Shown piece by piece: positions 45,758 to 54,154 of a stretch of DNA of 64,000 bases. Where the stretch lies: NCBI GenBank assembly GCA_963765625.1, contig CAVXXD010000013.1:1-64000 (forward strand). The letters run 5' to 3'. A model generated the notes under the pieces. The model was given only the letters and a program-made list of their open reading frames with translations. It did not search any database and had not been told where the DNA came from. This stretch comes from CAVXXD01 sp963765625 (GTDB taxonomy: Bacteria > Actinomycetota > Geothermincolia > Geothermincolales > Geothermincolaceae). Position numbers and translations under genes: made by a program. The stretch's first letter is position 1; every line of letters starts with the position of its first letter.

Positions 45758-46303
45758 TTAGCGGGCCGTAAGCGGTGAACCCAGGCGGATGACCTGCCCG
45801 GCGAAATAAACGATGTAACCCGCGCCGAAGAGGTAAAGGCCGGGCTGGGGCCGCACCGCCTTGATGGAGTCTCTGGCGATCTCCACCAGCATGCCGCCGA
45901 CAAGGGGCACGGACTTCAGCAGTCCCAGGATGTCGTAGGCCTGGTCTATCAGCCCGTAGACGTAGTAGGCGAAGCACCCGGCCAGGGCCAGGCAGAAGAA
46001 GAGCCCCGTCCAGGCCACCGGGCGGCGCCAGGGCAGCAGCAGCAGGGCCAGAGCCAGGAAGACGATTAGGGCGGCGGCCAGCTCGCCGTTCTCCAGCACC
46101 TTGAAATCAAGGGTCTGGTCCACCCAGGTCAACCCCAGGAAAGGGTCCCGCACCTCGATGTCCACCGCCACCCAGCTGAAGCCGAGAACTGATAGTAACA
46201 TCGCGCCCAGCCCGAGCAGAGAGAGGTACTCCCCTGTCCGCCACCTTGCCGGAGCGATAAAAAGGGGTGTTCGCGGCGGTGCCGCCACGGTGGTGTTTTC
46301 CAT
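45758..46303 (-). CDS. Small polytopic membrane protein
   Basis: A 181-residue protein with four or five hydrophobic segments (LLGLGAMLLSVLGFSWVAVD, LAAALIVFLALALLLLPW, WTGLFFCLALAGCFAYYVYG, and a C-terminal GLYLFGAGYIVYFAGQVI). A GQ..RLGSPLTAR tail ends the protein. It starts 22 bases after the UroD-like gene on the same strand, so it may be in the same operon. The ribosome site is weak. No family was recognised. Confidence 0.65.
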   Translation of the reverse strand: MENTTVAAPPRTPLFIAPARWRTGEYLSLLGLGAMLLSVLGFSWVAVDIEVRDPFLGLTWVDQTLDFKVLENGELAAALIVFLALALLLLPWRRPVAWTGLFFCLALAGCFAYYVYGLIDQAYDILGLLKSVPLVGGMLVEIARDSIKAVRPQPGLYLFGAGYIVYFAGQVIRLGSPLTAR

Positions 46304-46324
46304 GCCGCCGGCCCTGCCCGGCCG

Positions 46325-47299
46325 TCAGCCGCGTACGGCTTCGAATAAGGCGGCGACGTTCTCCAGGGGTGTGTCCGGGGCGGTCTCGCACCCGGTGGAG
46401 AGAACGAAGTTGCGGTAATCGGCCATGTCCTTGAGCAGGCGGCGGGCCTTGTCTCGCACGTCGGCCGGGCTGCTCAGCTCCAGCCTCCTGGTGTCCAGGT
46501 TGCCCAGAATGACCAGGTTGAGGGGAAGGGCTTCGGCCGCCAGCCGCAGGTCCACCGGGCTGTCGAAGCTGACGCACTCCACGCCGATGGAGGTGATATG
46601 GTCGAGCATGTGCCGGCTGTCACCGCAGAGGTGGAGGCCCGGCGCGGCTCCGGACTTACGGATGATGCTGGCCAGGCCCTGCAGGTAGGGGTGGCAGGTG
46701 CTCTCGAAGAAAGCACTGGTGAGCGTGGAAGAATCCGGTTCCACCAGCATCACCAGGTCAACCACTTGCGCCATCTCCTGTAGATAGGCGCTGAGCAGGC
46801 GGGTGGTGAACTCGATGATGCCGGAGGCACAGGCCTCGTCCGAGACCGCCCACATCAGCATCTCCTCCCGGCCGAAGAGCCGGCCTGCCAGGTGGTAAGG
46901 CCCCGAGGCAAAGGCGGCTACCGGGACGTTGAAGCGCTCGACCATCTCGCCCGCCATTTCCAGTCGGGAGAGCATGGCCGGGTAGTCCTCCGGGTCCACG
47001 TCCATGACGTCGTCCAGCTTTTCGATCCAGGCGAATATCTCCTGTACCGAAACGGCGGCATTCCTGAAATCCGCCCCCAGCAACTCGGAGGCGACGAGTG
47101 CCTCGGGGGAAGTATCCATAAAGGGAAAGACCATGTCGGGGGAGAAGCGCTCCTGCAGCGCCTCCAGCGCCTGCAGCTGCATGGTGGCATCCTCCCGCAC
47201 CGCCATAAGGTCCATGCCCAGCATGGCCGCTCCCAGCGGCGCCATCATCGGCGCCACCAGCCTGGTCCCCTTGCTCAAAACCCGGTCGTACAAGTTCAT
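46325..47299 (-). CDS. Second UroD-family methyltransferase-like protein
   Basis: A 324-residue protein of the UroD/MtaA superfamily. LHLCGDSRHMLDHITSIGVECVSFDSP (read in parts) is the His-x-Cys metal site region, and VILGNLDTRRLELSSPADV and GCETAPDTPLENVAALFEAVRG are conserved end motifs. The ATG at 47299 overlaps the stop of the lipoprotein gene (ATGA), so the two are co-translated. No corrinoid protein lies next to it; the nearest is at 36652. Confidence 0.85.
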   Translation of the reverse strand: MNLYDRVLSKGTRLVAPMMAPLGAAMLGMDLMAVREDATMQLQALEALQERFSPDMVFPFMDTSPEALVASELLGADFRNAAVSVQEIFAWIEKLDDVMDVDPEDYPAMLSRLEMAGEMVERFNVPVAAFASGPYHLAGRLFGREEMLMWAVSDEACASGIIEFTTRLLSAYLQEMAQVVDLVMLVEPDSSTLTSAFFESTCHPYLQGLASIIRKSGAAPGLHLCGDSRHMLDHITSIGVECVSFDSPVDLRLAAEALPLNLVILGNLDTRRLELSSPADVRDKARRLLKDMADYRNFVLSTGCETAPDTPLENVAALFEAVRG

Positions 47300-47631
47300 A
47301 ACCGCTCCGCCTCCATCGCCTGCCTTATGCGCCGGCTGGCCTCCTCCACCAGGGCGAGCACGCTGCCCTCCGGGCCGACGAACTCCTCGACGGTGCGGGC
47401 CCTGCCGTAGAGGTCGCTGGCCTGGTCGAGCAGTTCGCGCGCGTCGGAAAGATCGGTGCCGGGCGCGGCCCCCTGCAGGAGTATCTCGGCCGATTCGATG
47501 GCCTCGGCCGCCTGGGCCTTTGCCTCCTCCAGGGTAGGCTGTCCCTCCTCCGCCTTGCCGCACGAGGCCGCCAGGAAGAGAGACGACACCAGCAACACCC
47601 CGATCAAAAACCGGGAAAACCTTCCGGCCAT
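47296..47631 (-). CDS. Small lipoprotein, coupled to the UroD-like gene
   Basis: A 111-residue protein with a signal peptide (RFLIGVLLVSSLFLAASC) and a lipobox-like LAASC, then an Ala/Glu-rich helical body (EEAKAQAAEAIESAEILLQG, LLDQASDLYGRARTVEEF). I chose the ATG at 47631 with AGGTGG upstream, because a TATAAT box (47669-47664) sits just two bases before the next ATG (47661), placing transcription start near 47657. A signal- or substrate-binding role is possible. Confidence 0.75.
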   Translation of the reverse strand: MAGRFSRFLIGVLLVSSLFLAASCGKAEEGQPTLEEAKAQAAEAIESAEILLQGAAPGTDLSDARELLDQASDLYGRARTVEEFVGPEGSVLALVEEASRRIRQAMEAERL

Positions 47632-47663
47632 GGTAACCACCTTTTGCTTCTTACTTTCCATAG

Positions 47664-47669
47664 ATTATA
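47664..47669 (-). promoter_or_regulatory. -10 box of the lipoprotein / UroD-like operon
   Basis: TATAAT on the minus strand, about 33 bases before the chosen ATG at 47631. It makes the upstream ATG at 47661 an unlikely start. Confidence 0.5.
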
Positions 47670-47769
47670 CAACACCGGCGGAACGCTTAAACTGCCCTAA
47701 GCTGCCTTACTTTGAGCCGGTGCTTCATATAATATGGTGTTTGAAGGAAAAAGACAGGGGAGGGCACAC

Positions 47770-50313
47770 ATGACCGATATCGTCTGCCAGAGCTGCAAGA
47801 AGCGCCCTGCCACCATGTTGTCCCGGGTTCTGGTGGACGGGGAGCAGCGCAACCTGCGCCTTTGCGGCCTCTGTGCCCACCGTCTCTCCATGAAGCAGGC
47901 ATGGCTGAAGAACCCGTACGGCGGCACGCCGGAAGGGATGCATTTCACCGGCGACCTCTGGGGCCCGGTACCCCCCGGCGCCGATACCCTGGTTTTCACC
48001 TCCATCACCAAGCGGGGGCAAGACGTCCTGGAGTGGGCCGAGCGCGAGTCCACCAACTTCGGCATGGGCTCCATCGCCTCCACCGCGGTGCTCATCGGCC
48101 TGCTCACCGACGAGGCGGCGGCCTCCTACCAGATATTGAAAGAAATGGGGGTGGACCTGGACAGCGCTTTCGTGGCGCTGCACGAGGCCCTGAGCAAGAA
48201 ATTGGACGCCACGCGGCCCGAGGTGCTGGACACCCGCCTCCTGCTGCGGCGGGCCCAGGACATCGCCGCATCCTTCCACGACCCCCTGGTGGAACCGGAG
48301 CACATCATGCTCTCCCTGCTCGACCACCGCAAGTCCCTGGCGGTGGAGATACTGCTGCGCCTGGGGGTGAACGTCAAGGAGCTCAAGGCCCGCCTCTTCT
48401 ATTACCTGGAGTGCCAGCGTATCGAAAGGGACATGAGCGCCGACCGGCCGGTGTTCGAACACAACGGCCAGGTCCAGGAAGCCCTGAACAAGCCGGGGCC
48501 CGGCGGCCTGCTGCAGTATTTCAGCCGCGACCTCATACTGGCGGCGAAGCAGGACTCCGAGAACGTCGTGGCGGGGCGGGAGGAACTCCTGGAGCGGGTC
48601 ATCAGCGTGCTCTGCCTTCACCGCCGCAACAACCCCCTGATGGTGGGAGAAGCCGGGGTGGGCAAGGCTTTCGTGATCGAGGCGCTGGCCCAGCGGGTAG
48701 TCAAGGGCGACGTGCCCGCGATGCTCAAGGACGTGCGCATCGCCGAGCTCGACGCGGTGGCCCTGGTAGCGGGCGCCTCCATGCAGGGCGAGATCGAACA
48801 GCGCATCATGCGGGTGCTGGAGGAGATGTCCTCCCACCCCGAGGGCTTCATCCTCTACATCCCCTACGCCCACACCATGCTGGGAGAAGAAGCCCGTGCT
48901 TCCGGCATAAGCCTGACCAGCCTGCTCCAGCCCATCCTGGACCGGCCACGCGTCTGGTGTATCGCCGCCACCACCTTCAAGCATTTCGAGAACCTGGTGG
49001 CGCCGGACGAGAACCTCACCTCCTTTTTCCAGAAGATAGTTGTAGACGAGTTGCCCCCCGAGGACACGGTGCGCCTGCTTCAAGCCCTGCGCCCTCGTTA
49101 CGAAAAATTTCATGGCGTAAATATAGGTGATGACGCGCTGGAAGCGGCGGTCAACCTCTCCAGCCGCTACCTCACCGACATCTGCCTGCCGGAGAAGGCC
49201 ATCGACCTGGTCGACGAAGCAGCAGCCCGCCTGTCCATGGGCAAGAAAGAGGGAGACGCCGGCAGCCAGGAAGTGGTCGACGCGGAAGATGTGGCCGAGG
49301 TGATCACCGTCGCCACCGGCATCCCGGCCTCGCGCCTGCTCAAGGAAGAAGCGGAACGGTTGCTGCAGATGGAGGAAGAACTGGCCCGGCGCATCGTCGG
49401 TCAGGAGGACGCCGTCCGGGTGGTGGCTGAGACCATCAAGCGCTCCCGTTCCGGGCTGGCCGACCAGAAGAAACCCGTGGGTTCCTTCTTCTTCCTGGGC
49501 CCCACCGGGGTGGGCAAGACCGAGCTGGCCCGGTCCCTGGCGATGTTCCTCTTCGGGGACGACAAGGCCATGGTCAGGCTGGATATGTCGGAATTCTCCG
49601 AGAAGCACTCGGTGTCCCGGCTGATCGGCTCACCCCCGGGATACATCGGGTACGAAGAGGGCGGACAGCTCACCTCCGCCGTGGAGCACCGCCCCTACTC
49701 GGTGGTGCTGCTGGACGAGATAGAAAAAGCCCACCCGGTAGTATTCAACCTGCTGCTGCAACTGCTGGACGAGGGGCGGCTCACCGACAGCCGGGGCAAG
49801 ACGGTAAACTTCCGCAACACCGTCATCATCATGACCTCCAACATCGCCTCGGAGCTCATCGGCGACATCCAGGCCGGTTTGACCGGCGGGAACGGTGAAA
49901 GCATCGAGCTGGAGGGCATGGTGCTGGAAAAATTGAAGGAGCGCTTTCCCATCGAGTTCATCAACCGCATCGACGAGATAGTGGTATTCGACCCCCTGAG
50001 CCCCGAGAAGATCGAGCGGATAGTCGACCTCAAGGTCACCTACCTGCTGGAGAGCCTGGGAAGAAAGGGCATCGCCCTGCGCCTGCTGGAGCCGGCCCGC
50101 GCGCTTCTGGCCAGGCATGGCTACAGCCGCGACTTCGGGGCGCGCTTCCTGCAGCGCGCCATCCAGAAGGAACTGGCAAACCCCCTTTCGGACCTGTTGC
50201 TGAAGGGCGAAGCCGGGCGCGGTCAGACGGTGGAAGTGGACGCCTCCGCATCCGGCGACTCGCTGGCTTTCCGGGTGACCGGCGCGGCATCGACAGTGGA
50301 AAAGGAGGAGTAA
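47770..50313 (+). CDS. Clp/Hsp100 AAA+ protein with N-terminal zinc finger and degenerate first ATPase domain
   Basis: An 847-residue protein. Residues 6-35 hold C6-x2-C9...C32-x2-C35, a McsA-like zinc finger. A Clp N-like region follows, then two AAA+ domains. In domain 1 the Walker A is GEAGVGKA (293-300) with Ala for the Thr/Ser, and the Walker B position reads LYIPYAH, so Asp-Glu is replaced by Pro365-Tyr366. The pore loop reads GASMQGE without the usual Tyr. Domain 2 is intact (GPTGVGKT at 577-584, VLLDEIEKAH, pore loop GYIGYEEGG). The coiled-coil middle domain seems missing. One ATPase ring should therefore be active. The ATG has GGGGAGGGCACAC upstream and TATAAT at 47728-47733. Two membrane protein genes follow in the same operon. 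Confidence 0.9.
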   Translation: MTDIVCQSCKKRPATMLSRVLVDGEQRNLRLCGLCAHRLSMKQAWLKNPYGGTPEGMHFTGDLWGPVPPGADTLVFTSITKRGQDVLEWAERESTNFGMGSIASTAVLIGLLTDEAAASYQILKEMGVDLDSAFVALHEALSKKLDATRPEVLDTRLLLRRAQDIAASFHDPLVEPEHIMLSLLDHRKSLAVEILLRLGVNVKELKARLFYYLECQRIERDMSADRPVFEHNGQVQEALNKPGPGGLLQYFSRDLILAAKQDSENVVAGREELLERVISVLCLHRRNNPLMVGEAGVGKAFVIEALAQRVVKGDVPAMLKDVRIAELDAVALVAGASMQGEIEQRIMRVLEEMSSHPEGFILYIPYAHTMLGEEARASGISLTSLLQPILDRPRVWCIAATTFKHFENLVAPDENLTSFFQKIVVDELPPEDTVRLLQALRPRYEKFHGVNIGDDALEAAVNLSSRYLTDICLPEKAIDLVDEAAARLSMGKKEGDAGSQEVVDAEDVAEVITVATGIPASRLLKEEAERLLQMEEELARRIVGQEDAVRVVAETIKRSRSGLADQKKPVGSFFFLGPTGVGKTELARSLAMFLFGDDKAMVRLDMSEFSEKHSVSRLIGSPPGYIGYEEGGQLTSAVEHRPYSVVLLDEIEKAHPVVFNLLLQLLDEGRLTDSRGKTVNFRNTVIIMTSNIASELIGDIQAGLTGGNGESIELEGMVLEKLKERFPIEFINRIDEIVVFDPLSPEKIERIVDLKVTYLLESLGRKGIALRLLEPARALLARHGYSRDFGARFLQRAIQKELANPLSDLLLKGEAGRGQTVEVDASASGDSLAFRVTGAASTVEKEE

Positions 50314-50314
50314 G

Positions 50315-50596
50315 ATGGGTTGTTGCCTGGTAGCCGTGATCGGAGCTTTTGTGCCCCGCATCACCCTTTTCTTTGTCTGGGTATTCACGGATTACGTCAC
50401 CCGCGCCTTCCAGTCCTTCATCTGGCCCCTGCTGGGGCTCTTAATCATGCCCTACACCACCCTGGCTTACTCCTTCGTCTTCGTGCCGGGAGTGGGGGTG
50501 ACGGGCATGCGCTGGTTCTGGGTGGCCCTGGGTATCATCCTCGACGTGTGCTCCTGGGGAGGCGGCGGCGCCAGTTCGAGCAAGCGCAAGGATTGA
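50315..50596 (+). CDS. Small conserved membrane protein
   Basis: A 93-residue protein beginning one base after the Clp stop (TAA G ATG), with AAAGGAGGAG inside the previous gene as its ribosome site. Two or three hydrophobic segments are seen: ITLFFVWVFTDYVTRAF, FIWPLLGLLIMPYTTLAYSF and FWVALGIILDVCSW, followed by a short basic tail. Similar short proteins exist in other actinobacteria as uncharacterised family members. The tight coupling suggests a partner of the Clp protein or the next transporter. Confidence 0.75.
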   Translation: MGCCLVAVIGAFVPRITLFFVWVFTDYVTRAFQSFIWPLLGLLIMPYTTLAYSFVFVPGVGVTGMRWFWVALGIILDVCSWGGGGASSSKRKD

Positions 50597-50615
50597 GAAA
50601 AGAAAGGAGCCCGAT

Positions 50616-51287
50616 ATGCTGGACGCCATTGGCGAAGTGCTCTCCGAGGCTATCGGCGTAGCCATCAGCCCGATCCCCATCATCGCGGTGATCCTCATCC
50701 TCTTCAGCAAGAAGGCCAGGAGCAACGGCCCAGCCTTCCTGGCCGGGTGGGTGGTGGCGCTGTGCGCGATCTGCGCGATAGTCATGCTGGTCGGCGGCGC
50801 CGCCGACATCGGCACCAGCAGCGGCCCGTCCAAGGGGGCCAGCGTCTTCCGCATCGTGCTGGGAGCACTGCTGCTCTTCGCGGCCTGGCGGCAGTGGAAG
50901 AAGCGTCCGGCGGAAGGCGAAGAGCCGCACATGCCCAAGTGGATGGCGGGCATCGAGGACTTCACCACCGCCAGGTCCTTCGTCGTGGCCGTGGGCCTGT
51001 CGGGCTTGAACCCCAAGAACCTCGCCCTGACCATAGCGGCGGCCATGTCCGTCTCGCAGGCCAACCTGAGCACCGCCGAGGCCCTGGTCCCCCTGGCAGT
51101 CTTCGTGGCCATCGCCAGCTCCACCGTGGCCTTGATGGTCTTCATCTATCTACTGGGTGGTGAAAAGGCGGCGCGCCTGCTGGACTCCTGGAAGGCCTGG
51201 CTCACCGCCAACAACACGGCGGTTATGTCGGTGCTCTTCCTGGTATTCGGCGTGACACTGATCGGCAAAGGTATCGCCGGTCTTTAG
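50616..51287 (+). CDS. GAP-family (LysE-like) membrane protein
   Basis: A 223-residue protein with about six membrane segments, starting GEVLSEAIGVAISPIPIIAV and with the family-typical GLNPKNLALTIAAAMSV. This matches the GAP (Sap, peptidoglycolipid addressing) family, a LysE-type exporter group known from mycobacteria. It likely exports a lipid or small molecule. AAAGGAG lies upstream of its ATG, 19 bases after the small membrane protein. Confidence 0.82.
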   Translation: MLDAIGEVLSEAIGVAISPIPIIAVILILFSKKARSNGPAFLAGWVVALCAICAIVMLVGGAADIGTSSGPSKGASVFRIVLGALLLFAAWRQWKKRPAEGEEPHMPKWMAGIEDFTTARSFVVAVGLSGLNPKNLALTIAAAMSVSQANLSTAEALVPLAVFVAIASSTVALMVFIYLLGGEKAARLLDSWKAWLTANNTAVMSVLFLVFGVTLIGKGIAGL

Positions 51288-51297
51288 GGGCTGGGCC

Positions 51298-52371
51298 TCA
51301 GCGGGGCTTGATGGTGTAGACGGCGGTGAGGCTGTCCGGGCATTCCCAGACGGCGCTGGCCTCCATGCCTTCGACCGCTTCGAACAGCGCGGCGAAATAG
51401 CCTCCCAGCAGGTGCCGCTCGAAGGGGTTCTCCACCACTATTTCCAGGCGGTCTCCGTCGATGGACCAGAATACCGGGTTGCCCTGCCCCCTGGCCGCCA
51501 TCAGTTCCAGGGCCGAAGCATAGAGGGCGTCCCGGTCGGCTACCCTGTCCACGCCGAAGTGATCGCGCTGGATATGAGGCAACGAGAAGTCGCGGTAGGC
51601 CTCGACGATGAGGGGGTAGAAATCCTCTCCCAGTTCCTTGACCAGCTCCCGCATGATCACCTCGGGCGTGAAGGCGTCGAGAAGGACGTAGCGTGTTCCG
51701 TCGCGCTCATCGGAGACGATGCCCTTTTTATTGTGCCACTTGAGGTGGCGCATGGCCGAAGGGGTTCCGCAGCTCTGGCACCTCTTGATGTGGCGCTTGC
51801 CGGTCTTCAGCTCCAGCGGGGCGTGGGTCATGCGGCAAGCGATGTGCGAATCCTTCTCCACCGGCCACACCGTGATGACGTCGTCGCCCCCCTGGTTCCT
51901 CCAGGAGTGCTGGAAGGGCACTCCTTCGAGGGACTCGAAGGCCGAGATGATGATGGAGGCCATCATCTCCTTGTCGAAGGGGTTACGAATCACCGCCTCC
52001 CCCAGCTTGCCCGGCTCGTACGAGATGACTCGCGCGTGCGAGGTACCGGTAAGCATGGCGATGTGGCAGAAGACGCGAGCCGTCAGCTTCTTCATATGCT
52101 TACCCTGGGCCAGGAAACGGAAGGGGCTGTCCAGGACGTTGGTGATGGCCTGGCGGATGGAATGGCGCTGGGCCTCAAAGGCAACGTGCCGGATGGAGAT
52201 GCCCAACTTTTCTTCCAGGGATTTCAGCAGGACGGGGAAGAAGTCGGCTTCGATAAGCACGACTCGAAAAACGGGTAACCGTTTGACGGTGATGGCGCCG
52301 TTTCCATCCCAGCCGAGGAATGTAGTCATAAGGCGGGGAAACCCGCAGTTGCCGCAACTCTTGAGTCCCAA
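51298..52371 (-). CDS. Tandemly duplicated CxxC protein of unknown function
   Basis: A protein of about 357 residues whose two halves share a plan: an N-terminal zinc knuckle (SCGNCGFPRLM and RCQSCGTPSAM), a beta strand ending V(V/L)L(I/D)(E/A), a helix with FFPVLLKSLEEKLG or EVIMRELVKELGEDF, and further conserved spacing (NPFDKEM.. and NPFERHLLGG..FESLEG/FEAVEG). I chose a TTG at 52371 because GGAG lies six bases upstream and the first knuckle then begins at once; an ATG at 52428 has no ribosome site. The function is unknown. Resemblance to V4R-like sensor domains is possible but not shown. Confidence 0.75.
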   Translation of the reverse strand: MGLKSCGNCGFPRLMTTFLGWDGNGAITVKRLPVFRVVLIEADFFPVLLKSLEEKLGISIRHVAFEAQRHSIRQAITNVLDSPFRFLAQGKHMKKLTARVFCHIAMLTGTSHARVISYEPGKLGEAVIRNPFDKEMMASIIISAFESLEGVPFQHSWRNQGGDDVITVWPVEKDSHIACRMTHAPLELKTGKRHIKRCQSCGTPSAMRHLKWHNKKGIVSDERDGTRYVLLDAFTPEVIMRELVKELGEDFYPLIVEAYRDFSLPHIQRDHFGVDRVADRDALYASALELMAARGQGNPVFWSIDGDRLEIVVENPFERHLLGGYFAALFEAVEGMEASAVWECPDSLTAVYTIKPR

Positions 52372-52457
52372 TTTTACTCCAGTGTAAGTAAACCTCGTAC
52401 GTAAATGATAATACAATTGCTTCGACATTGACAGCGAATGGCTTTAGCAGGTCAGTG

Positions 52458-52492
52458 CAAAAAAACATGCCGCGGAAAATCTCCGCGGCATG
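52458..52492 (-). terminator. Strong rho-independent terminator after the sulfatase
   Basis: CATGCCGCGGA (52466-52476) pairs perfectly with TCCGCGGCATG (52482-52492); seven T follow on the minus strand (52465-52459). Confidence 0.88.
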
Positions 52493-52515
52493 CGTTGCTT
52501 TCGGCCGGGACAAAG

Positions 52516-54132
52516 CTACACCGGCTGGCCTCCCATGACCTGGATGCGCGGCGGGTACTTCTTGAAAGTCGCCATGTGCTTGGCCTGGACGGCGCCGATC
52601 AGCGGCATCCACACCAGTTTGCGCACGACGAAGGAGTGCTCCTCCTTGGGGTCCAGGAAGAGGTTGAAGGCCTTTCCGTAGGTGTATTTCACGTCGTGGC
52701 CGGAGAAACCGCCGGGGGTGACGGTGTCGTGGATGTCGATCTCCGTGGCGCTACCGTAAAACTTGTAGCCGCCAACCCTGACGCCGGCGACGCGGTCCAG
52801 CAGCCAGCAGTAGATGGCCAGCCGGTTGGAGGACCAGGCCGGGTCGGCGGCCCAATAGGTCTCGCCCTCGGGAGTGTCGGCCATCAGGAAGCCGCGCTGG
52901 TCCACCCCGTCGAGGTAGCGGTCCTCGGGCAGGTCCTCCACCCCGGCCAGGGCGCAGAAGGTGGGCAGGACGTCGCAGAAGTCGAAGAGCCCGTCGGAGA
53001 CGCGCCCCGCCTCGATAACGCCCTTCCAGTAGAAGATGCCCGGTACGCGGACGCCGCCCTCCCAGGTGGTTCCCTTGGAACCGCGGAAGGGGGTGTAGGA
53101 GCTGTCCGGCCAGCTCTCCATCTCCGGCCCGTTGTCCGAGGTCAGGAAGATAAGGGTGTTCTCCAGCTGCCCGGTCTCATCCAGGGCGCGGAAAAGGCGG
53201 CCGAGGATGTCGTCGCACTCCATCAGCACGTCGTGGAAGGGGTACTTGGCGCGGGACTTGCCCCTGAAGCCGTCCGGCGGATAGTTGTCGAAGTGGCAGC
53301 CACGGGTGCCGTGGTAGAGGAACCAGGGCTGGTCGCCCGAGGCCATCTCCCGGATGAACTTCTCGGAGTAGGCGGCCCACTTCTCGTCCAGGTCCTTGAC
53401 CGTCTCCAGGTCGATCTCCTCCTGCTCGATCTCAGGGATGTCGAACTGGCCGGTCTTGGCCAGGATGTTGTGCTTGTTGAACTGCATCTTCTCCACCAGC
53501 TGGAAAAGCAGGGGGTCGTTGGTTATCTCCGGGTAGAAGTAGTTGTCCCGCCATTCCGTGTACATGTCGGAGACGCCGTAGAAGCCGTAGAACTCGTCGA
53601 AGCCCTTGTTCTGCGGCACCGACTGCTCGTTTTCGCCGGCATGCCACTTTCCCACGGCGCGGGTGGCGTAGCCCGCCTTCTTCAACAGCTCCGGCAGGGT
53701 GACCTCTTCCTGCAGCCCTCCCGGCTGCCCGTACATGGGCGGGGTGAGGATGCCGTGGCGGATGGGCAGGCGCCCGGTCATCAGGGTGGCGCGGGAGGGG
53801 GAGCAGCTGGGCTGGGAGTAGCAGGAAGTCAGCTTGAGCCCCTCCGCCGCCAGCTTGTCGAAGTTGGGGGTGGGGGCGCCGCGCATGTGCCCGCCGCCGT
53901 AGCAGCCGAAGTCGCCCCAGCCCACGTCGTCCAGGATGAAGACGAGGAAGTTGGGCTTTTTACCGGTCTTCTTCTCCAGCTCGGCCAGCTTGGCCTCGGC
54001 CGTCTTCATCCACTCGGGGTGATTGACGCGGGGCTCGCGGTTCTCGGCGTAGTAATCGACGGGGCCGCCCATCAGTTTCTCGGCGGCGTCCGGCGCCCTG
54101 GCACCCGAATCAACCCAGTGGTCGTCTGCCAT
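52516..54132 (-). CDS. Arylsulfatase-type sulfatase (Cys-type)
   Basis: A 538-residue alkaline-phosphatase-superfamily protein. The metal and active-site block is FLVFILDDVGWGDFG, and the signature is CSPSRATLMTGR, whose Cys would be oxidised to formylglycine. KWHAGENE and LTSDNGPEME are the other conserved blocks. No signal peptide is evident; the ATG at 54132 has AGGAGAATCTC upstream. It hydrolyses sulfate (or phosphonate) esters from an unknown substrate. Maturation needs an FGE-type enzyme, which is not in the window. It lies 22 bases after the ECF-like sigma gene. Confidence 0.92.
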   Translation of the reverse strand: MADDHWVDSGARAPDAAEKLMGGPVDYYAENREPRVNHPEWMKTAEAKLAELEKKTGKKPNFLVFILDDVGWGDFGCYGGGHMRGAPTPNFDKLAAEGLKLTSCYSQPSCSPSRATLMTGRLPIRHGILTPPMYGQPGGLQEEVTLPELLKKAGYATRAVGKWHAGENEQSVPQNKGFDEFYGFYGVSDMYTEWRDNYFYPEITNDPLLFQLVEKMQFNKHNILAKTGQFDIPEIEQEEIDLETVKDLDEKWAAYSEKFIREMASGDQPWFLYHGTRGCHFDNYPPDGFRGKSRAKYPFHDVLMECDDILGRLFRALDETGQLENTLIFLTSDNGPEMESWPDSSYTPFRGSKGTTWEGGVRVPGIFYWKGVIEAGRVSDGLFDFCDVLPTFCALAGVEDLPEDRYLDGVDQRGFLMADTPEGETYWAADPAWSSNRLAIYCWLLDRVAGVRVGGYKFYGSATEIDIHDTVTPGGFSGHDVKYTYGKAFNLFLDPKEEHSFVVRKLVWMPLIGAVQAKHMATFKKYPPRIQVMGGQPV

Positions 54133-54154
54133 GAGATTCTCCTTTCTCTTGAAC

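Noticed and set aside
47725..49608. 627-residue minus-strand frame opposite the Clp gene
   Set aside because: Antisense shadow of the AAA+ gene, whose motifs are unmistakable on the plus strand.
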